A stretch of 64,000 bases of DNA from SIG701 sp045544955 (GTDB lineage Bacteria > Bacillota > Clostridia > Oscillospirales > CAG-272): contig JAZPZY010000065.1 of NCBI GenBank assembly GCA_045544955.1, forward strand, positions 62,001-126,000, read 5' to 3'. Both the position numbers and the translations under genes were made by a program. The notes below the pieces were generated by a model, which was not told the origin of the DNA, ran no database searches, and saw only the letters and a program-made list of their open reading frames with translations. Of the stretch, positions 16,166 to 23,975 are shown in pieces (position 1 is the first letter of the stretch; every line of letters begins with the position of its first letter).

Positions 16166-16801
16166 ATGAACGTTACCCTTCTTCGCACAAACGGCCAACA
16201 GCCTTGGGAATATTACACCCGTTTTCTGCCTCTGCTCACGCCCCAACGCCGTGCAAAAACGGAACGGTACCGCACGGAGCACGCACGAATCCAGTCTTTA
16301 CTTACGGAGCTTCTGATCCGCCGGGAAGCGGCGGACGGCCACGAGATCTCTGTTATCTACAACGATTACGGGAAGCCCCACCTTCTGCGTCCGGACGGTA
16401 TGCATTTTTCCGTTTCCCACACCTCCCATTACATCGCCTACGCCGCCGGTGCGGCCCCCGTGGGTGTAGACATTGAATACCGGCGGTCGGTGAATCTGCA
16501 TATCGCCAATCATTACTTTTCCACAGCGGAAAAAGAAGTCATAAAGGAAAGCCGGGATCCGGTTCTGGATTTCTACCGCATCTGGACCGCCAAGGAAGCC
16601 ATTCTCAAACGGAACGGCACCGGCTTCTTCTCCGGCGTCAAGCTGCCGGACGTATGCGATCATGCACTGCGTCCCTATCTGGCGGAACACGTGGGGGCGG
16701 ATTACGTCCTGGCTGTATGCGGTGCCCGCCATCTCCGGCCGCTCCGGATCCGGATAATGGAGGAGGAGGATCTGCTCCGCTTCTTTGCCGACGCCGTATA
16801 A
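16166..16801 (+). CDS. 4'-phosphopantetheinyl transferase, Sfp type
   Basis: Transfers the phosphopantetheine arm from CoA to a carrier protein. The 211 residues contain the family's two motifs: VGVDIEYRR (Mg2+-binding Asp/Glu) and FYRIWTAKEAILKRNGTGF. The upstream FSVSHTSHYIAYA segment holds the conserved histidine. No polyketide or non-ribosomal synthetase is in the window, and no acpS either, so it may serve fatty-acid ACP or a distant pathway. ATG 16166 is placed by a clean GGAGGT at 16155-16160; upstream in-frame codons overlap the SLOG gene and are not used. Confidence 0.87.
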   Translation: MNVTLLRTNGQQPWEYYTRFLPLLTPQRRAKTERYRTEHARIQSLLTELLIRREAADGHEISVIYNDYGKPHLLRPDGMHFSVSHTSHYIAYAAGAAPVGVDIEYRRSVNLHIANHYFSTAEKEVIKESRDPVLDFYRIWTAKEAILKRNGTGFFSGVKLPDVCDHALRPYLAEHVGADYVLAVCGARHLRPLRIRIMEEEDLLRFFADAV

Positions 16802-16853
16802 GCGGGAGCACCGGGTAAACCAATAACTTTTTGTGAATACTTTTTCTCCCCTC

Positions 16854-16882
16854 TTGCTATCGGAGAAAAAATCGGGTATAAT
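16854..16882 (+). promoter_or_regulatory. Promoter of smpB
   Basis: TTGCTA (16854-16859), 17-base spacer, TATAAT (16877-16882), 30 bases before the start codon. Confidence 0.7.
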
Positions 16883-16912
16883 AATAAAACCACTGACGAA
16901 GGAGGTGCGATC

Positions 16913-17389
16913 ATGGCAGAAAAAGAAGGACGGAAGATCATCGCCTTGAACCGAAAAGCACGGCATGAGTATTTCGTAGACGAGACCTATGAGGCCGGCA
17001 TCGCTCTCTTCGGCACGGAGGTGAAAAGCCTCAGGGCCGGTCAGGTGAACCTGAAGGATTCCTGGTGCGAGGTGCGGAACGGAGAGATCTATCTCACCGG
17101 AGCACACATCTCTCCCTATGAAAAGGGCAACCTTTTTAACCGGGAGCCGGAGCGTGACCGCAAACTCCTTATGCACAAGCGGGAGATCATGAAACTGCAC
17201 GGACTGGTAGGGCGTGAGGGATATACCCTGGTGCCTCTGTCCCTGTATTTCAAGGGCTCCAACGTGAAGGTGGAAGTCGGTCTTTGCCGGGGCAAAAAGC
17301 TCTACGACAAGCGGGAATCCGACGCTAAACGGCAGGCAAACCGGGATATTGAGCGATATGCCAAATCCCGCGGCCGGGACGATAATTAA
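16913..17389 (+). CDS. smpB: SsrA-binding protein
   Basis: Binds tmRNA and brings it to stalled ribosomes. The 158 residues match SmpB along the whole length: NRKARHEYFVDETYEAGIAL, LFGTEVKSLRAGQVNLKDSW (shown in part), RDRKLLMHKREI, and the Lys/Arg-rich tail RESDAKRQANRDIERYAKS that occupies the decoding centre. ATG 16913 follows GGAGGTG. The tmRNA gene begins 60 bases downstream, the usual partner arrangement in Clostridia. Confidence 0.96.
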   Translation: MAEKEGRKIIALNRKARHEYFVDETYEAGIALFGTEVKSLRAGQVNLKDSWCEVRNGEIYLTGAHISPYEKGNLFNREPERDRKLLMHKREIMKLHGLVGREGYTLVPLSLYFKGSNVKVEVGLCRGKKLYDKRESDAKRQANRDIERYAKSRGRDDN

Positions 17390-17407
17390 TTTTTGCAATT
17401 GCAGAAT

Positions 17408-17437
17408 TTGGGTTCAAATTATGCAGACACCTAAAAT
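17408..17437 (+). promoter_or_regulatory. Candidate ssrA promoter
   Basis: TTGGGT (17408-17413), 18-base spacer, TAAAAT (17432-17437), placing a start slightly upstream of the mature tmRNA end. Moderate match only; ssrA could also be read through from smpB. Confidence 0.35.
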
Positions 17438-17449
17438 CTATATTATTAT

Positions 17450-17812
17450 GGGGGCGTAAAGGTTTCGACGGGGATTTTGAGACATGATAAGCGGGTAGAG
17501 GTTGGGGAACCTCTTTAATCATCCCCGACTTAAATTAAACGCTGACAATAGCGAACTCGTAGCTGCATAAGCTACCGCGGCTTTAAGCCGCCTCGTCCGC
17601 GTAGGGAGTGCTGCGGCTCTGCCCGGGCGTCAAATCAGCAGCGAACGTGAACCGTGATTTTGCTTTTGTAACGGTCATGCATTAAAAAGCTACCGTTGAG
17701 CACAGCCTGCGTACCGGCGGTGCTCCCGGGAAATACAAAAGATACGCTGCACCCGGAGAAAGTTGCGTCAAGAGGTTTTCGGACAGGGGTTCGATTCCCC
17801 TCGCCTCCACCA
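17450..17812 (+). ncRNA. ssrA: tmRNA
   Basis: Rescues stalled ribosomes by trans-translation. The 5' end GGGGGCGTAAAGG pairs with the 3' end CGCCTCCACCA to form the tRNA-like acceptor stem, and the T-arm GGTTCGATTCCCC precedes it; CCA is encoded. The tag frame is GCT GAC AAT AGC GAA CTC GTA GCT GCA TAA (17541-17570), giving ADNSELVAA. The message is followed by pseudoknot-like repeats (GCTACCGCGGC, GGCTTTAAGCC). The tag ends VAA and not the commoner LAA. Length of about 363 nt is normal. Confidence 0.95.
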
Positions 17813-17813
17813 C

Positions 17814-17858
17814 AAAAGGTTGATAATTCGCCCGTTTGGGGTGGATTATCAACCTTTT
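17814..17858 (+). terminator. ssrA terminator
   Basis: AAAAGGTTGATAAT (17814-17827) and ATTATCAACCTTTT (17845-17858) form a perfect 14-bp stem ending in T residues, directly after the tmRNA 3' end. Confidence 0.85.
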
Positions 17859-17871
17859 CTATGTAAAAATG

Positions 17872-17898
17872 GGAGTCATCACCATCGGTGATGACTCC
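17872..17898 (-). terminator. Terminator of the sugar-catabolic operon
   Basis: GGAGTCATCACC and GGTGATGACTCC around a three-base loop; on the minus strand the stem is followed by CATTTTTAC. It lies 70 bases after the last gene of the minus-strand operon. Confidence 0.7.
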
Positions 17899-17968
17899 TT
17901 CCTTAATTTTTGCTTCATCCAAAGCAGCATCTTTACCCTTAATGCCTTTGGATATATACTTTGTAATA

Positions 17969-18982
17969 TTACAAAGTGACCGGCTTGCCGGTTTTCATGG
18001 ATTCGATCTCCGCGAAGGCAATGGCAACCGAATTACGAACCGTTTCACAGTCTGAAATCTCCTCACGGGGAGCACCGTCCAGAATCACGCGCAAAAAGGT
18101 TTTCATAGCGTGATAATGGATATCGTCCGCCGGCAGAGGCGGCTCCACCACCTCGTCATCGGTATACACCGTCAGTTTGCCGTTGGCAATTTCTGCGGTT
18201 GCACGCTCAAAATTGATCAGAAAACGCTTGGTGAATGGAAACTTCTGGGGTATAGACCAGTCTGCACTGCCCGTTCCGAACAGCCCGTCATACATATAGC
18301 GTGCCTGCACGTTCTCCAGCGGATACTTATTCTCCGTTCCAAAGGCAGAGACCGCTTTCGGCATTCCGAACATCCAGTTGACCATATCCACGTCGTGGAT
18401 GTGCATATCCAGCACACAGCCGCCGCTTTTTTCCGGATCCAGAATCCAGTTGTTCCACGTCCAAAGGGGTGTTTGCGACCAGCGGCAGAAATCAAACCGC
18501 AAAGCTTTTCCGAAGCTCTCCTCTTTCACGTACTCCTTTAATTTGGCATAGGCGTGAGAAAAGCGGGAGCTCTGCCCGATCATCAGAAACTTTCCCGTCC
18601 GCCTTGCCGCGTCGATCATGCGGTCACAGTCCGCAAGGGACAGAGCCATCGGTTTTTCGGAATACAGATGCACGCCATGAGACAGGGCGTACACCGCAAT
18701 TTCCGCGTGCAGAAAGGTCGGTGTGGCAGAGACCGCAAAATCGGGGTGCTCCGTGTCGATCAGTTCTTTATAATCCTCATAAAACTGCACGTGGGAAAAA
18801 TCCACTGCCGAAAGGTCTACCGAGCCGAAATTCAAGCGGACGCTTTCCCCCAGTGCCTCTCTCGTAGTGCCGCAAACGGCACACAGGCGGATGTCACCGC
18901 CCCTCTCCATGCCAAGACGCAGAAGATTGGCCAGATGAACCTTTCCAAGGCCACCCGCACCGATAATTGCATAACGGTACAT
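17969..18982 (-). CDS. Gfo/Idh/MocA-family oxidoreductase
   Basis: NAD(P)-dependent sugar or inositol dehydrogenase, 337 residues. The Rossmann motif is AIIGAGGLGKVHLANL; the catalytic-site motif YSEKPMALS contains the family's EKP lysine; GGCVLDMHIHDVDMVNW matches the C-terminal domain with the catalytic histidine. It is the last gene of a five-gene operon with three xylose-isomerase-like TIM-barrel proteins and a PIG-L deacetylase. This combination points to oxidation of a sugar to a keto-sugar followed by isomerisation or elimination, as in inositol or 3-keto-glycoside metabolism. The substrate is not identifiable. ATG 18982 follows GAGGAGGACG. Confidence 0.85.
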   Translation of the reverse strand: MYRYAIIGAGGLGKVHLANLLRLGMERGGDIRLCAVCGTTREALGESVRLNFGSVDLSAVDFSHVQFYEDYKELIDTEHPDFAVSATPTFLHAEIAVYALSHGVHLYSEKPMALSLADCDRMIDAARRTGKFLMIGQSSRFSHAYAKLKEYVKEESFGKALRFDFCRWSQTPLWTWNNWILDPEKSGGCVLDMHIHDVDMVNWMFGMPKAVSAFGTENKYPLENVQARYMYDGLFGTGSADWSIPQKFPFTKRFLINFERATAEIANGKLTVYTDDEVVEPPLPADDIHYHAMKTFLRVILDGAPREEISDCETVRNSVAIAFAEIESMKTGKPVTL

Positions 18983-18998
18983 TTTCCTGACGTCCTCC

Positions 18999-19817
18999 TC
19001 ACCCTAACCGTTCTTTCAGATAACGTACGGAGCCGTCCAGTTTTTCCGCAAGTCCCACCGGCGACAAAACTTCCACGGAAAGGACGTCGTTGTAGCCGCC
19101 CTGCTCCAGAATCTGCAGAATATCCGCAAGAGGCGTCTCCCCTGCCCCCAGTGTCACGCAATCGTAGCCGCGCCCCTCAATCATTTTGGGCGGATTGTCC
19201 GTCATTCCCTTTACATCCTTGATATGCACGTGACGGATTCTGGAAAAATACCGGCGGCATGCTTCCAGCACGTCCGATCCCGTAAACCAGAAATTGCCCG
19301 TATCCAAAACGTAGTCAAGCTGCGGGATCTGGCTGAGATACCATCCCACATCCGCGACCGACGCACAGGTGCTGCCGGCGCGGGAGTAATTCTCCAAAAC
19401 CGCCTTTATTCCATAGGGTGCGGCAAGTTCTGCCGCCATGGCGAAATATTCCGCCATCCGCTGCCGGCAATCATGAAACGGAACGTCCGGGCTGCATGTG
19501 GGAACCGGCATCAGCATTCCGGTTTCCATAAGAGCACAGCGCTCCAGCTGTACGTGCAGATCATCCGTCAGCCGGACTTTTCCCGCCCCGGTCATTTCGT
19601 CACAGAGGGCCAAATGATACACGCTGGACGTATACAGTCCGTGAAAGTCCAGGATCCGTTTGGTTTCAGCCAAATCCAGTCTATCGTACACCTTCGTATC
19701 CCCGTCCACGCAGCAAATACCCGCAATCGCCGGATGAATCAGTGCTTCGCTCAGCGACGGTAAGGCACAAATCTCCTGCAGTTTGACGACTTGCAGAAGA
19801 AACGTTCCGATTTTCAT
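18999..19817 (-). CDS. Sugar phosphate isomerase/epimerase-like TIM-barrel protein
   Basis: A 272-residue AP-endonuclease-2/xylose-isomerase-like barrel. Visible metal-site segments include GIKAVLENYS (Glu), YVLDTGNFWFTG (Asp), IRHVHIKDVKG (His) and DVLSVEVLSP (Glu). Proteins of this family include hydroxypyruvate isomerase, IolE/IolI and keto-sugar epimerases or lyases. The start is ATG 19817 behind GAGGAGGATTTT; the longer reading from 19841 lacks a ribosome site. The third such barrel in the same operon, so each probably handles a different keto-sugar intermediate. Confidence 0.8.
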   Translation of the reverse strand: MKIGTFLLQVVKLQEICALPSLSEALIHPAIAGICCVDGDTKVYDRLDLAETKRILDFHGLYTSSVYHLALCDEMTGAGKVRLTDDLHVQLERCALMETGMLMPVPTCSPDVPFHDCRQRMAEYFAMAAELAAPYGIKAVLENYSRAGSTCASVADVGWYLSQIPQLDYVLDTGNFWFTGSDVLEACRRYFSRIRHVHIKDVKGMTDNPPKMIEGRGYDCVTLGAGETPLADILQILEQGGYNDVLSVEVLSPVGLAEKLDGSVRYLKERLG

Positions 19818-19860
19818 AAAATCCTCCTCTGTTTTGAACACGTTTTTTCGGTAGTTGCAA

Positions 19861-20724
19861 TCAGAACGGAATCAGCTCGTCGGAATAGGGACTGCCATAC
19901 TCGCAGATCTCGAACACCTCCGCAAAAAGCGTCTGATTGCCTTTTTCGCCGTATCGCTCCACCAGTTTATCCCGATGGAGAACCGCCGGCTTTGCCTCCC
20001 GGTATTCCGACTGGGCACCGATCAGATTCTTCGACAGCAGTGCCTCGTCAATGGGCGTACCGTCTCTGGGAACACGGGGCTCATGAAGCCACGAAAGTCT
20101 TGCTTCCGGTGTGGCGGGCACCTGCTCCAAAGTCCCCTTGGTATAGGGCAGCCATTCAAACATCTGTGACTCATGCAGGGACAGCATTTTGAATTTATCA
20201 TCGATCACGTCGTCGATGCTGACTGCCACGTCGGCATGAAACGGGGGATTCTGAAAATGATCGTAAAAGTACAGGATCACCGGCATTTTCCGCATGGCAG
20301 AAACGTCCGGGCAGTAGTGCGGAACGGTCAGCAGATACGAAGCGTCCTGCACAAGAATGGACGCATGGCGGTGATCTGCGTGATAGTCGTTGGGGCGGCT
20401 GCAGAAGATAATATCCGGTGCAAACCGGCGGATCTCCCGCACAAGACGCGCGCGGGTCGACAGATCGGAATAGAGTTCACAGTCAGGAGAATCCTCCCAC
20501 ACGTCGTACTCAATATGAGCAAATTCCGCCACCGCCAAAGATTCGCCCCGGCGGCGTCTGGCCGTCTCCTCCGGAGATAACACATGATGGCCGCCGCATC
20601 CGTTGCACATAGCAAGGAATTTCACTTTATGTCCCGCATTCGCATATTTCAGTGCCAAACCGCCGCAGCGGAAATCGCAATCATCCGGGTGGGCACCGAT
20701 CATCATCGCTCTGATCTGTTTCAT
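19861..20724 (-). CDS. PIG-L/LmbE-family deacetylase
   Basis: Zn-dependent N-deacetylase or amidohydrolase, 287 residues. The diagnostic MIGAHPDDCDFRCGG supplies the His and two Asp near the N terminus, and FCSRPNDYHADHRHAS gives the second metal-binding histidines. Family members remove acetyl from N-acetylglucosaminyl conjugates (MshB, BshB, PIG-L). Its place between keto-sugar isomerases suggests that the substrate is an N-acetylated amino sugar conjugate, or that it acts as a hydrolase on an unrelated acyl group. ATG 20724 is preceded by AAAGGAGAAAAAT. Confidence 0.83.
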   Translation of the reverse strand: MKQIRAMMIGAHPDDCDFRCGGLALKYANAGHKVKFLAMCNGCGGHHVLSPEETARRRRGESLAVAEFAHIEYDVWEDSPDCELYSDLSTRARLVREIRRFAPDIIFCSRPNDYHADHRHASILVQDASYLLTVPHYCPDVSAMRKMPVILYFYDHFQNPPFHADVAVSIDDVIDDKFKMLSLHESQMFEWLPYTKGTLEQVPATPEARLSWLHEPRVPRDGTPIDEALLSKNLIGAQSEYREAKPAVLHRDKLVERYGEKGNQTLFAEVFEICEYGSPYSDELIPF

Positions 20725-20738
20725 TGTATTTTTCTCCT

Positions 20739-21563
20739 TTATCCTTCAATCAGTCGGCTCAGATATTCTCTGGCCTCACGGATCTCCTGCTCCCGCGCGG
20801 GGTCCCCGTAATTTTCACGCTCGATGGTAATGCTGCCGTGATAACCGCCATCTTTCAGCATGGCGATAAGTGTGGGGAAATCCACGTCTCCCCGGCCCAC
20901 GGGCATCTCCTGCTTTTTACAGGCAGGTGCCACCAGTTTTTTGGCGTCCTTGGCATGAAAACCGCGCACGTAGGGCATCAGAAATTCGAGAGCCGCAGAA
21001 GGGCTGCTGCCTCTGCCGTTCATGATCAGATTGGCCGGATCAAAATTGACGCCCATATTGGGAAGTCCCACGTCATTCATCAGATGCACCAGAGAAAGCG
21101 GCAACTCCTCCCCTGTTTCAAACAGGAAATACTGTCCGTGCTTCTTCAGTTCCGTACATATGTGCCGAAGAGCCTCCGCCACCGCCGCCCGATCGGGATG
21201 GAAAGGATTGTCCGGCAGATATCCGATATGGGTAATCATATCCGTCACGCCAAGTGCCCGGGCAAACGCCGCGCCCTGCAGCAGTTCTCCCACCCGTTTT
21301 TCACGGAATTCCCCGGGAACCAGCCCAAGCGTCCGATACATATTGGGGTAGGACCAGTCGATGGGTCCCGACCAGCCGCACCAGACAGCCGTCGGCGTAA
21401 AGGAGAAATCCCGGCACGCCCGCTGAACTTCCGAAACCGTACGGTCGTTGTACAGCGACATATCCCAAACGGCCAGCTGACCGTTGTCAAATCCCTGCTG
21501 CGCGGCCTTTGCAATGCACTCGTAAACGTTATCCTTGAGTTGTACTAAAAGTCCGATTTTCAT
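20739..21563 (-). CDS. Sugar phosphate isomerase/epimerase-like TIM-barrel protein
   Basis: A 274-residue barrel. MKIGLLVQLKDNVYECIAKA begins strand 1, THIGYLPDNP and QYFLFETGEE hold histidine and glutamate metal ligands, GVNFDPANLIMNG gives the aspartate, VRGFHAKDAKK the histidine and GSITIERENYG the last glutamate, so the metal site looks complete. Unusual is the Trp-rich AVWCGWSGPIDWSY insertion. ATG 21563 follows a GAGGTGATAGT site. Fourth to first gene order is uncertain in function, but the operon placement is clear. Confidence 0.8.
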   Translation of the reverse strand: MKIGLLVQLKDNVYECIAKAAQQGFDNGQLAVWDMSLYNDRTVSEVQRACRDFSFTPTAVWCGWSGPIDWSYPNMYRTLGLVPGEFREKRVGELLQGAAFARALGVTDMITHIGYLPDNPFHPDRAAVAEALRHICTELKKHGQYFLFETGEELPLSLVHLMNDVGLPNMGVNFDPANLIMNGRGSSPSAALEFLMPYVRGFHAKDAKKLVAPACKKQEMPVGRGDVDFPTLIAMLKDGGYHGSITIERENYGDPAREQEIREAREYLSRLIEG

Positions 21564-21578
21564 ACTATCACCTCTCCG

Positions 21579-22364
21579 TCAGCGAAGACCTTTCTCTGTC
21601 AGTTTTTCCGAGAGCCATAGGTAGGATCGCTCCGCCCGTTCAAAGGGAACGTAATCGCCCCTTTTTCCGAACTCGACGCTGAGGATTTCCGTATCCCCTT
21701 CCCGGATCAGCGTATCCAGCAGACTGTCTGTATCGATCTCCGCTTCCCATACCGGCGTCAGATACGTTTTCTCAGCCGAGTAGCCCTTAAAATGTGCGAT
21801 CTGCGTCCGATGGGGGTACCGCTTTACGAGGTCGATGGGATCCGCACCGCCGCCCTGGGCGTTGCCGGTATCCATCATCATCATGAAATCCGCAGAGGTA
21901 TTATCAAACAGATACTCGAAAAACGTGCGTCCGTCCGCCACACAGTTCAGATGGTCTTTATCGTGATTATGGAAGCCGGTGCGAAATCCCGCCCCGCGGA
22001 TTTTCTCCGCCACGTCCCGGGTGAAGTCCAAAAGGAATCCGTCATAGGTCGGATTCTCTGCCAGCGGCACCAGATCCAGAGAACCCAGAACGATACAGTT
22101 GCACGGCAGCTTTTTGCAGTATTCCAGAGCGCTTTCCAACGTGTCCGGCTGCAGATGCTTCCAGTCCAGCATGACGGAATAGCATTTCAATCCGGCGGCG
22201 TGCATGGCGTCAGCGTAAAATTCCGGCGTCTGCGTCAAGGTATTGTATACCAGTTCCACGCCCTGATACCCGATTTCGGCAACACGCTGTAAGGTCTGTG
22301 CCGGCCTCTCCGCAAAATCTTCCCGGACAGAATGAAGCTGAAGTCCTACCTGCATTTGTTTCAT
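21579..22364 (-). CDS. Sugar phosphate isomerase/epimerase-like TIM-barrel protein, first gene of operon
   Basis: A 261-residue barrel with QVGLQLHSVREDF at strand 1 (a common start in this family), CYSVMLDWKHL, RTGFHNHDKDH (His metal ligand), MMMDTGNAQGGG (Asp), RTQIAHFKGYS (His) and EILSVEFGKRG (Glu). The start at ATG 22364 is set by AAAGAGGA six bases before it. It is nearest to the operon promoter (22436-22464) and a ROK-type operator. The family includes inositol-pathway isomerases and C-glycoside-cleaving enzymes; a keto-sugar role is likely. Confidence 0.8.
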   Translation of the reverse strand: MKQMQVGLQLHSVREDFAERPAQTLQRVAEIGYQGVELVYNTLTQTPEFYADAMHAAGLKCYSVMLDWKHLQPDTLESALEYCKKLPCNCIVLGSLDLVPLAENPTYDGFLLDFTRDVAEKIRGAGFRTGFHNHDKDHLNCVADGRTFFEYLFDNTSADFMMMMDTGNAQGGGADPIDLVKRYPHRTQIAHFKGYSAEKTYLTPVWEAEIDTDSLLDTLIREGDTEILSVEFGKRGDYVPFERAERSYLWLSEKLTEKGLR

Positions 22365-22410
22365 GGTCATTCCTCTTTCTGTTTTCTTGGTCACAACGGG
22401 GCAAATCACT

Positions 22411-22464
22411 TTGTTAGCCTGCCTAACTAAATACAATTATAATCAACAGGCGGCTGTTTGTCAA
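22411..22464 (-). promoter_or_regulatory. Consensus promoter and ROK-type operator of the catabolic operon
   Basis: On the minus strand TTGACA (22459-22464), a 17-base spacer and TATAAT (22436-22441) are a perfect match. The spacer itself contains AACAG-N4-CTGTT. Over the start point lies TTGTTAGCCTGCCTAACTAA (22411-22430), a GTTAG-N5-CTAAC palindrome similar to operators of XylR-type ROK repressors. The divergent ROK gene is the likely repressor. Confidence 0.75.
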
Positions 22465-22542
22465 GAGGTTCCGCGCAAAAGAATTCCACGAAAATACCGC
22501 ATTTTCCGTTTTTTTGCTGCGATGTGCAAAGAACCTCTTGAC
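22460..22542. repeat. 12-bp perfect inverted repeat covering both divergent -35 elements
   Basis: GTCAAGAGGTTC (22460-22471) and GAACCTCTTGAC (22531-22542) are exact reverse complements. Each overlaps the -35 hexamer of one of two divergent promoters (minus TTGACA, plus TTGACT), so both promoters share the same GAACCTCTTGAC context. Confidence 0.8.
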
Positions 22543-22566
22543 TGTGCGGCAATTTCGCTATAAAAT
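22538..22566 (+). promoter_or_regulatory. Promoter of the ROK regulator gene
   Basis: TTGACT (22538-22543) and TAAAAT (22561-22566), 17 bases apart, about 90 bases before the ROK start codon. Confidence 0.65.
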
Positions 22567-22655
22567 GAAATAACAGCAATACCACCGGCACAAAGTTACC
22601 GAACGACTCAGAGAGGATTGGGAAACTCCGGGAAAACCGGCTCCCCTTAAAAAAT

Positions 22656-23870
22656 ATGACGAACGAAAAGCAGGGTGCTCCTCTTTCCCGCGAAGATCTG
22701 AAAAGGAATCACCAGAAGCAGATTCTTCTGCTTGCCCGGGGCGGCACAAAGCCCTGCGCGGCGTTCGCCGGCATCTCGCGGGCGGAGATCACGACCCATC
22801 TGGGGCTGCGTTTTCCCTCTGTGACAGCCCTTGTAGACGAACTGCTTGATAAGGGCATTCTGGAAGAGACCGGCGAGTTGGAAGCCAACGACCGAGGCAG
22901 GCCCAGAAAACTGCTCCGTGCTTCGCCGCAACTGTTTTACGTTCCCGTATTTGAACTGCTCGGCGAGGGATTTCATTTTTGTGTGTACGACGTATACGGG
23001 ACCGTTGTCCACCGGGCGTTTTTCCCCCTGCCCGGCATGAAACAGCGGGATCGGGCACCCTATACCCCCACGGTGGAAGAATTCTGCGCACCGGTCCTTC
23101 AGGGCATCGAGACGCTGGGCGGACAGTTTCCCCTTTCGGATATTCTCTTGTCCATCCCCGGCAACCTCAAAGAAGACGGCTCGTTTACCTCCTCCTCCGT
23201 CGGCATGATTTCTCCCCCGGGTTTTCTGCAGTATATCAAAGAGCATACCGCTCTCTCTGTCAGAACCATCAACCGCGCCGACAGCTTCGCCTATGCCGAG
23301 CAGATCTATACCCCCTCTCTTTCCGACTACATCTACGTACATATTTCAGACGGTGTGGGTGCCGGTATCATCCGGAAACGGCAGATCTTCTCCTGTGAGC
23401 CGTGGCGTGCCGGAGAAATTGGACACATGAGCATAAATTATAAGGGCCGTGCCTGCCGCTGCGGCAGCCGCGGCTGTCTTGAGCGATATCTGAGCAAAAG
23501 TGCCATCGTGGAGGACTGCGCCCGTTATTTTGACGGAGCCGCGGTGGATTTTGACACGGTGCGTCAGGCGTATCTCGACGGTGTGAAGCCGGTAGTGGCC
23601 TTCATGGAGGAACGTGCCGGACTCCTTGCCGTCGCTTTGAACAATATGTTCGGTATGCATCCCGTGACCCACGTGATCATCGGCGGTGCCATTACCGGAT
23701 TCGGCGACCGGTTTCTTGCCTGCCTGCAGCAGAAACTGCACGACAACATTTCCAGAATGTACAAGGGAAAGTCCCGCCTCACCTTCTCCGGGAGAGAGGG
23801 CGATGACAGCACCTTCGGTGCTTATCACAACTACGTGACCAATATTCTCAGAATCGAGGATATTTTATGA
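22656..23870 (+). CDS. ROK-family transcriptional regulator
   Basis: A 404-residue NagC/XylR-like repressor. The N-terminal winged helix (about 10-75) includes FAGISRAEITTHLGLRFPSV and LVDELLDKGILEETG. The ROK domain follows with ISDGVGAGII, GEIGHMSI and the zinc motif CRCGSRGCLERY, then VIIGGAITGFGD near the end. Sugars or sugar phosphates are the usual ligands. It is divergent from the five-gene catabolic operon, with a ROK-like palindrome at that operon's start, so it probably controls it. No good ribosome site precedes ATG 22656, which suggests low expression or a different start. Confidence 0.85.
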   Translation: MTNEKQGAPLSREDLKRNHQKQILLLARGGTKPCAAFAGISRAEITTHLGLRFPSVTALVDELLDKGILEETGELEANDRGRPRKLLRASPQLFYVPVFELLGEGFHFCVYDVYGTVVHRAFFPLPGMKQRDRAPYTPTVEEFCAPVLQGIETLGGQFPLSDILLSIPGNLKEDGSFTSSSVGMISPPGFLQYIKEHTALSVRTINRADSFAYAEQIYTPSLSDYIYVHISDGVGAGIIRKRQIFSCEPWRAGEIGHMSINYKGRACRCGSRGCLERYLSKSAIVEDCARYFDGAAVDFDTVRQAYLDGVKPVVAFMEERAGLLAVALNNMFGMHPVTHVIIGGAITGFGDRFLACLQQKLHDNISRMYKGKSRLTFSGREGDDSTFGAYHNYVTNILRIEDIL

Positions 23871-23933
23871 TCCGGCAATATAACGCATACTGCCTCCCCC
23901 AACAATTTCACATAATAACCTCACAGATACAAA

Positions 23934-23971
23934 GACAGGGGCTGTCGCACGAAAATGCAACAGCCCCTGTC
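23934..23971. terminator. Hairpin between convergent ROK and VWA genes
   Basis: GACAGGGGCTGT (23934-23945) and ACAGCCCCTGTC (23960-23971), with GCA/TGC extending the stem. T-runs are weak on both sides, but its place between two convergent genes supports a shared terminator. Confidence 0.65.
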
Positions 23972-23975
23972 GTTA

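Noticed and set aside
17635..17922. 95-codon minus-strand frame across the tmRNA 3' end
   Set aside because: It covers a structured RNA gene and two hairpins; coincidental.
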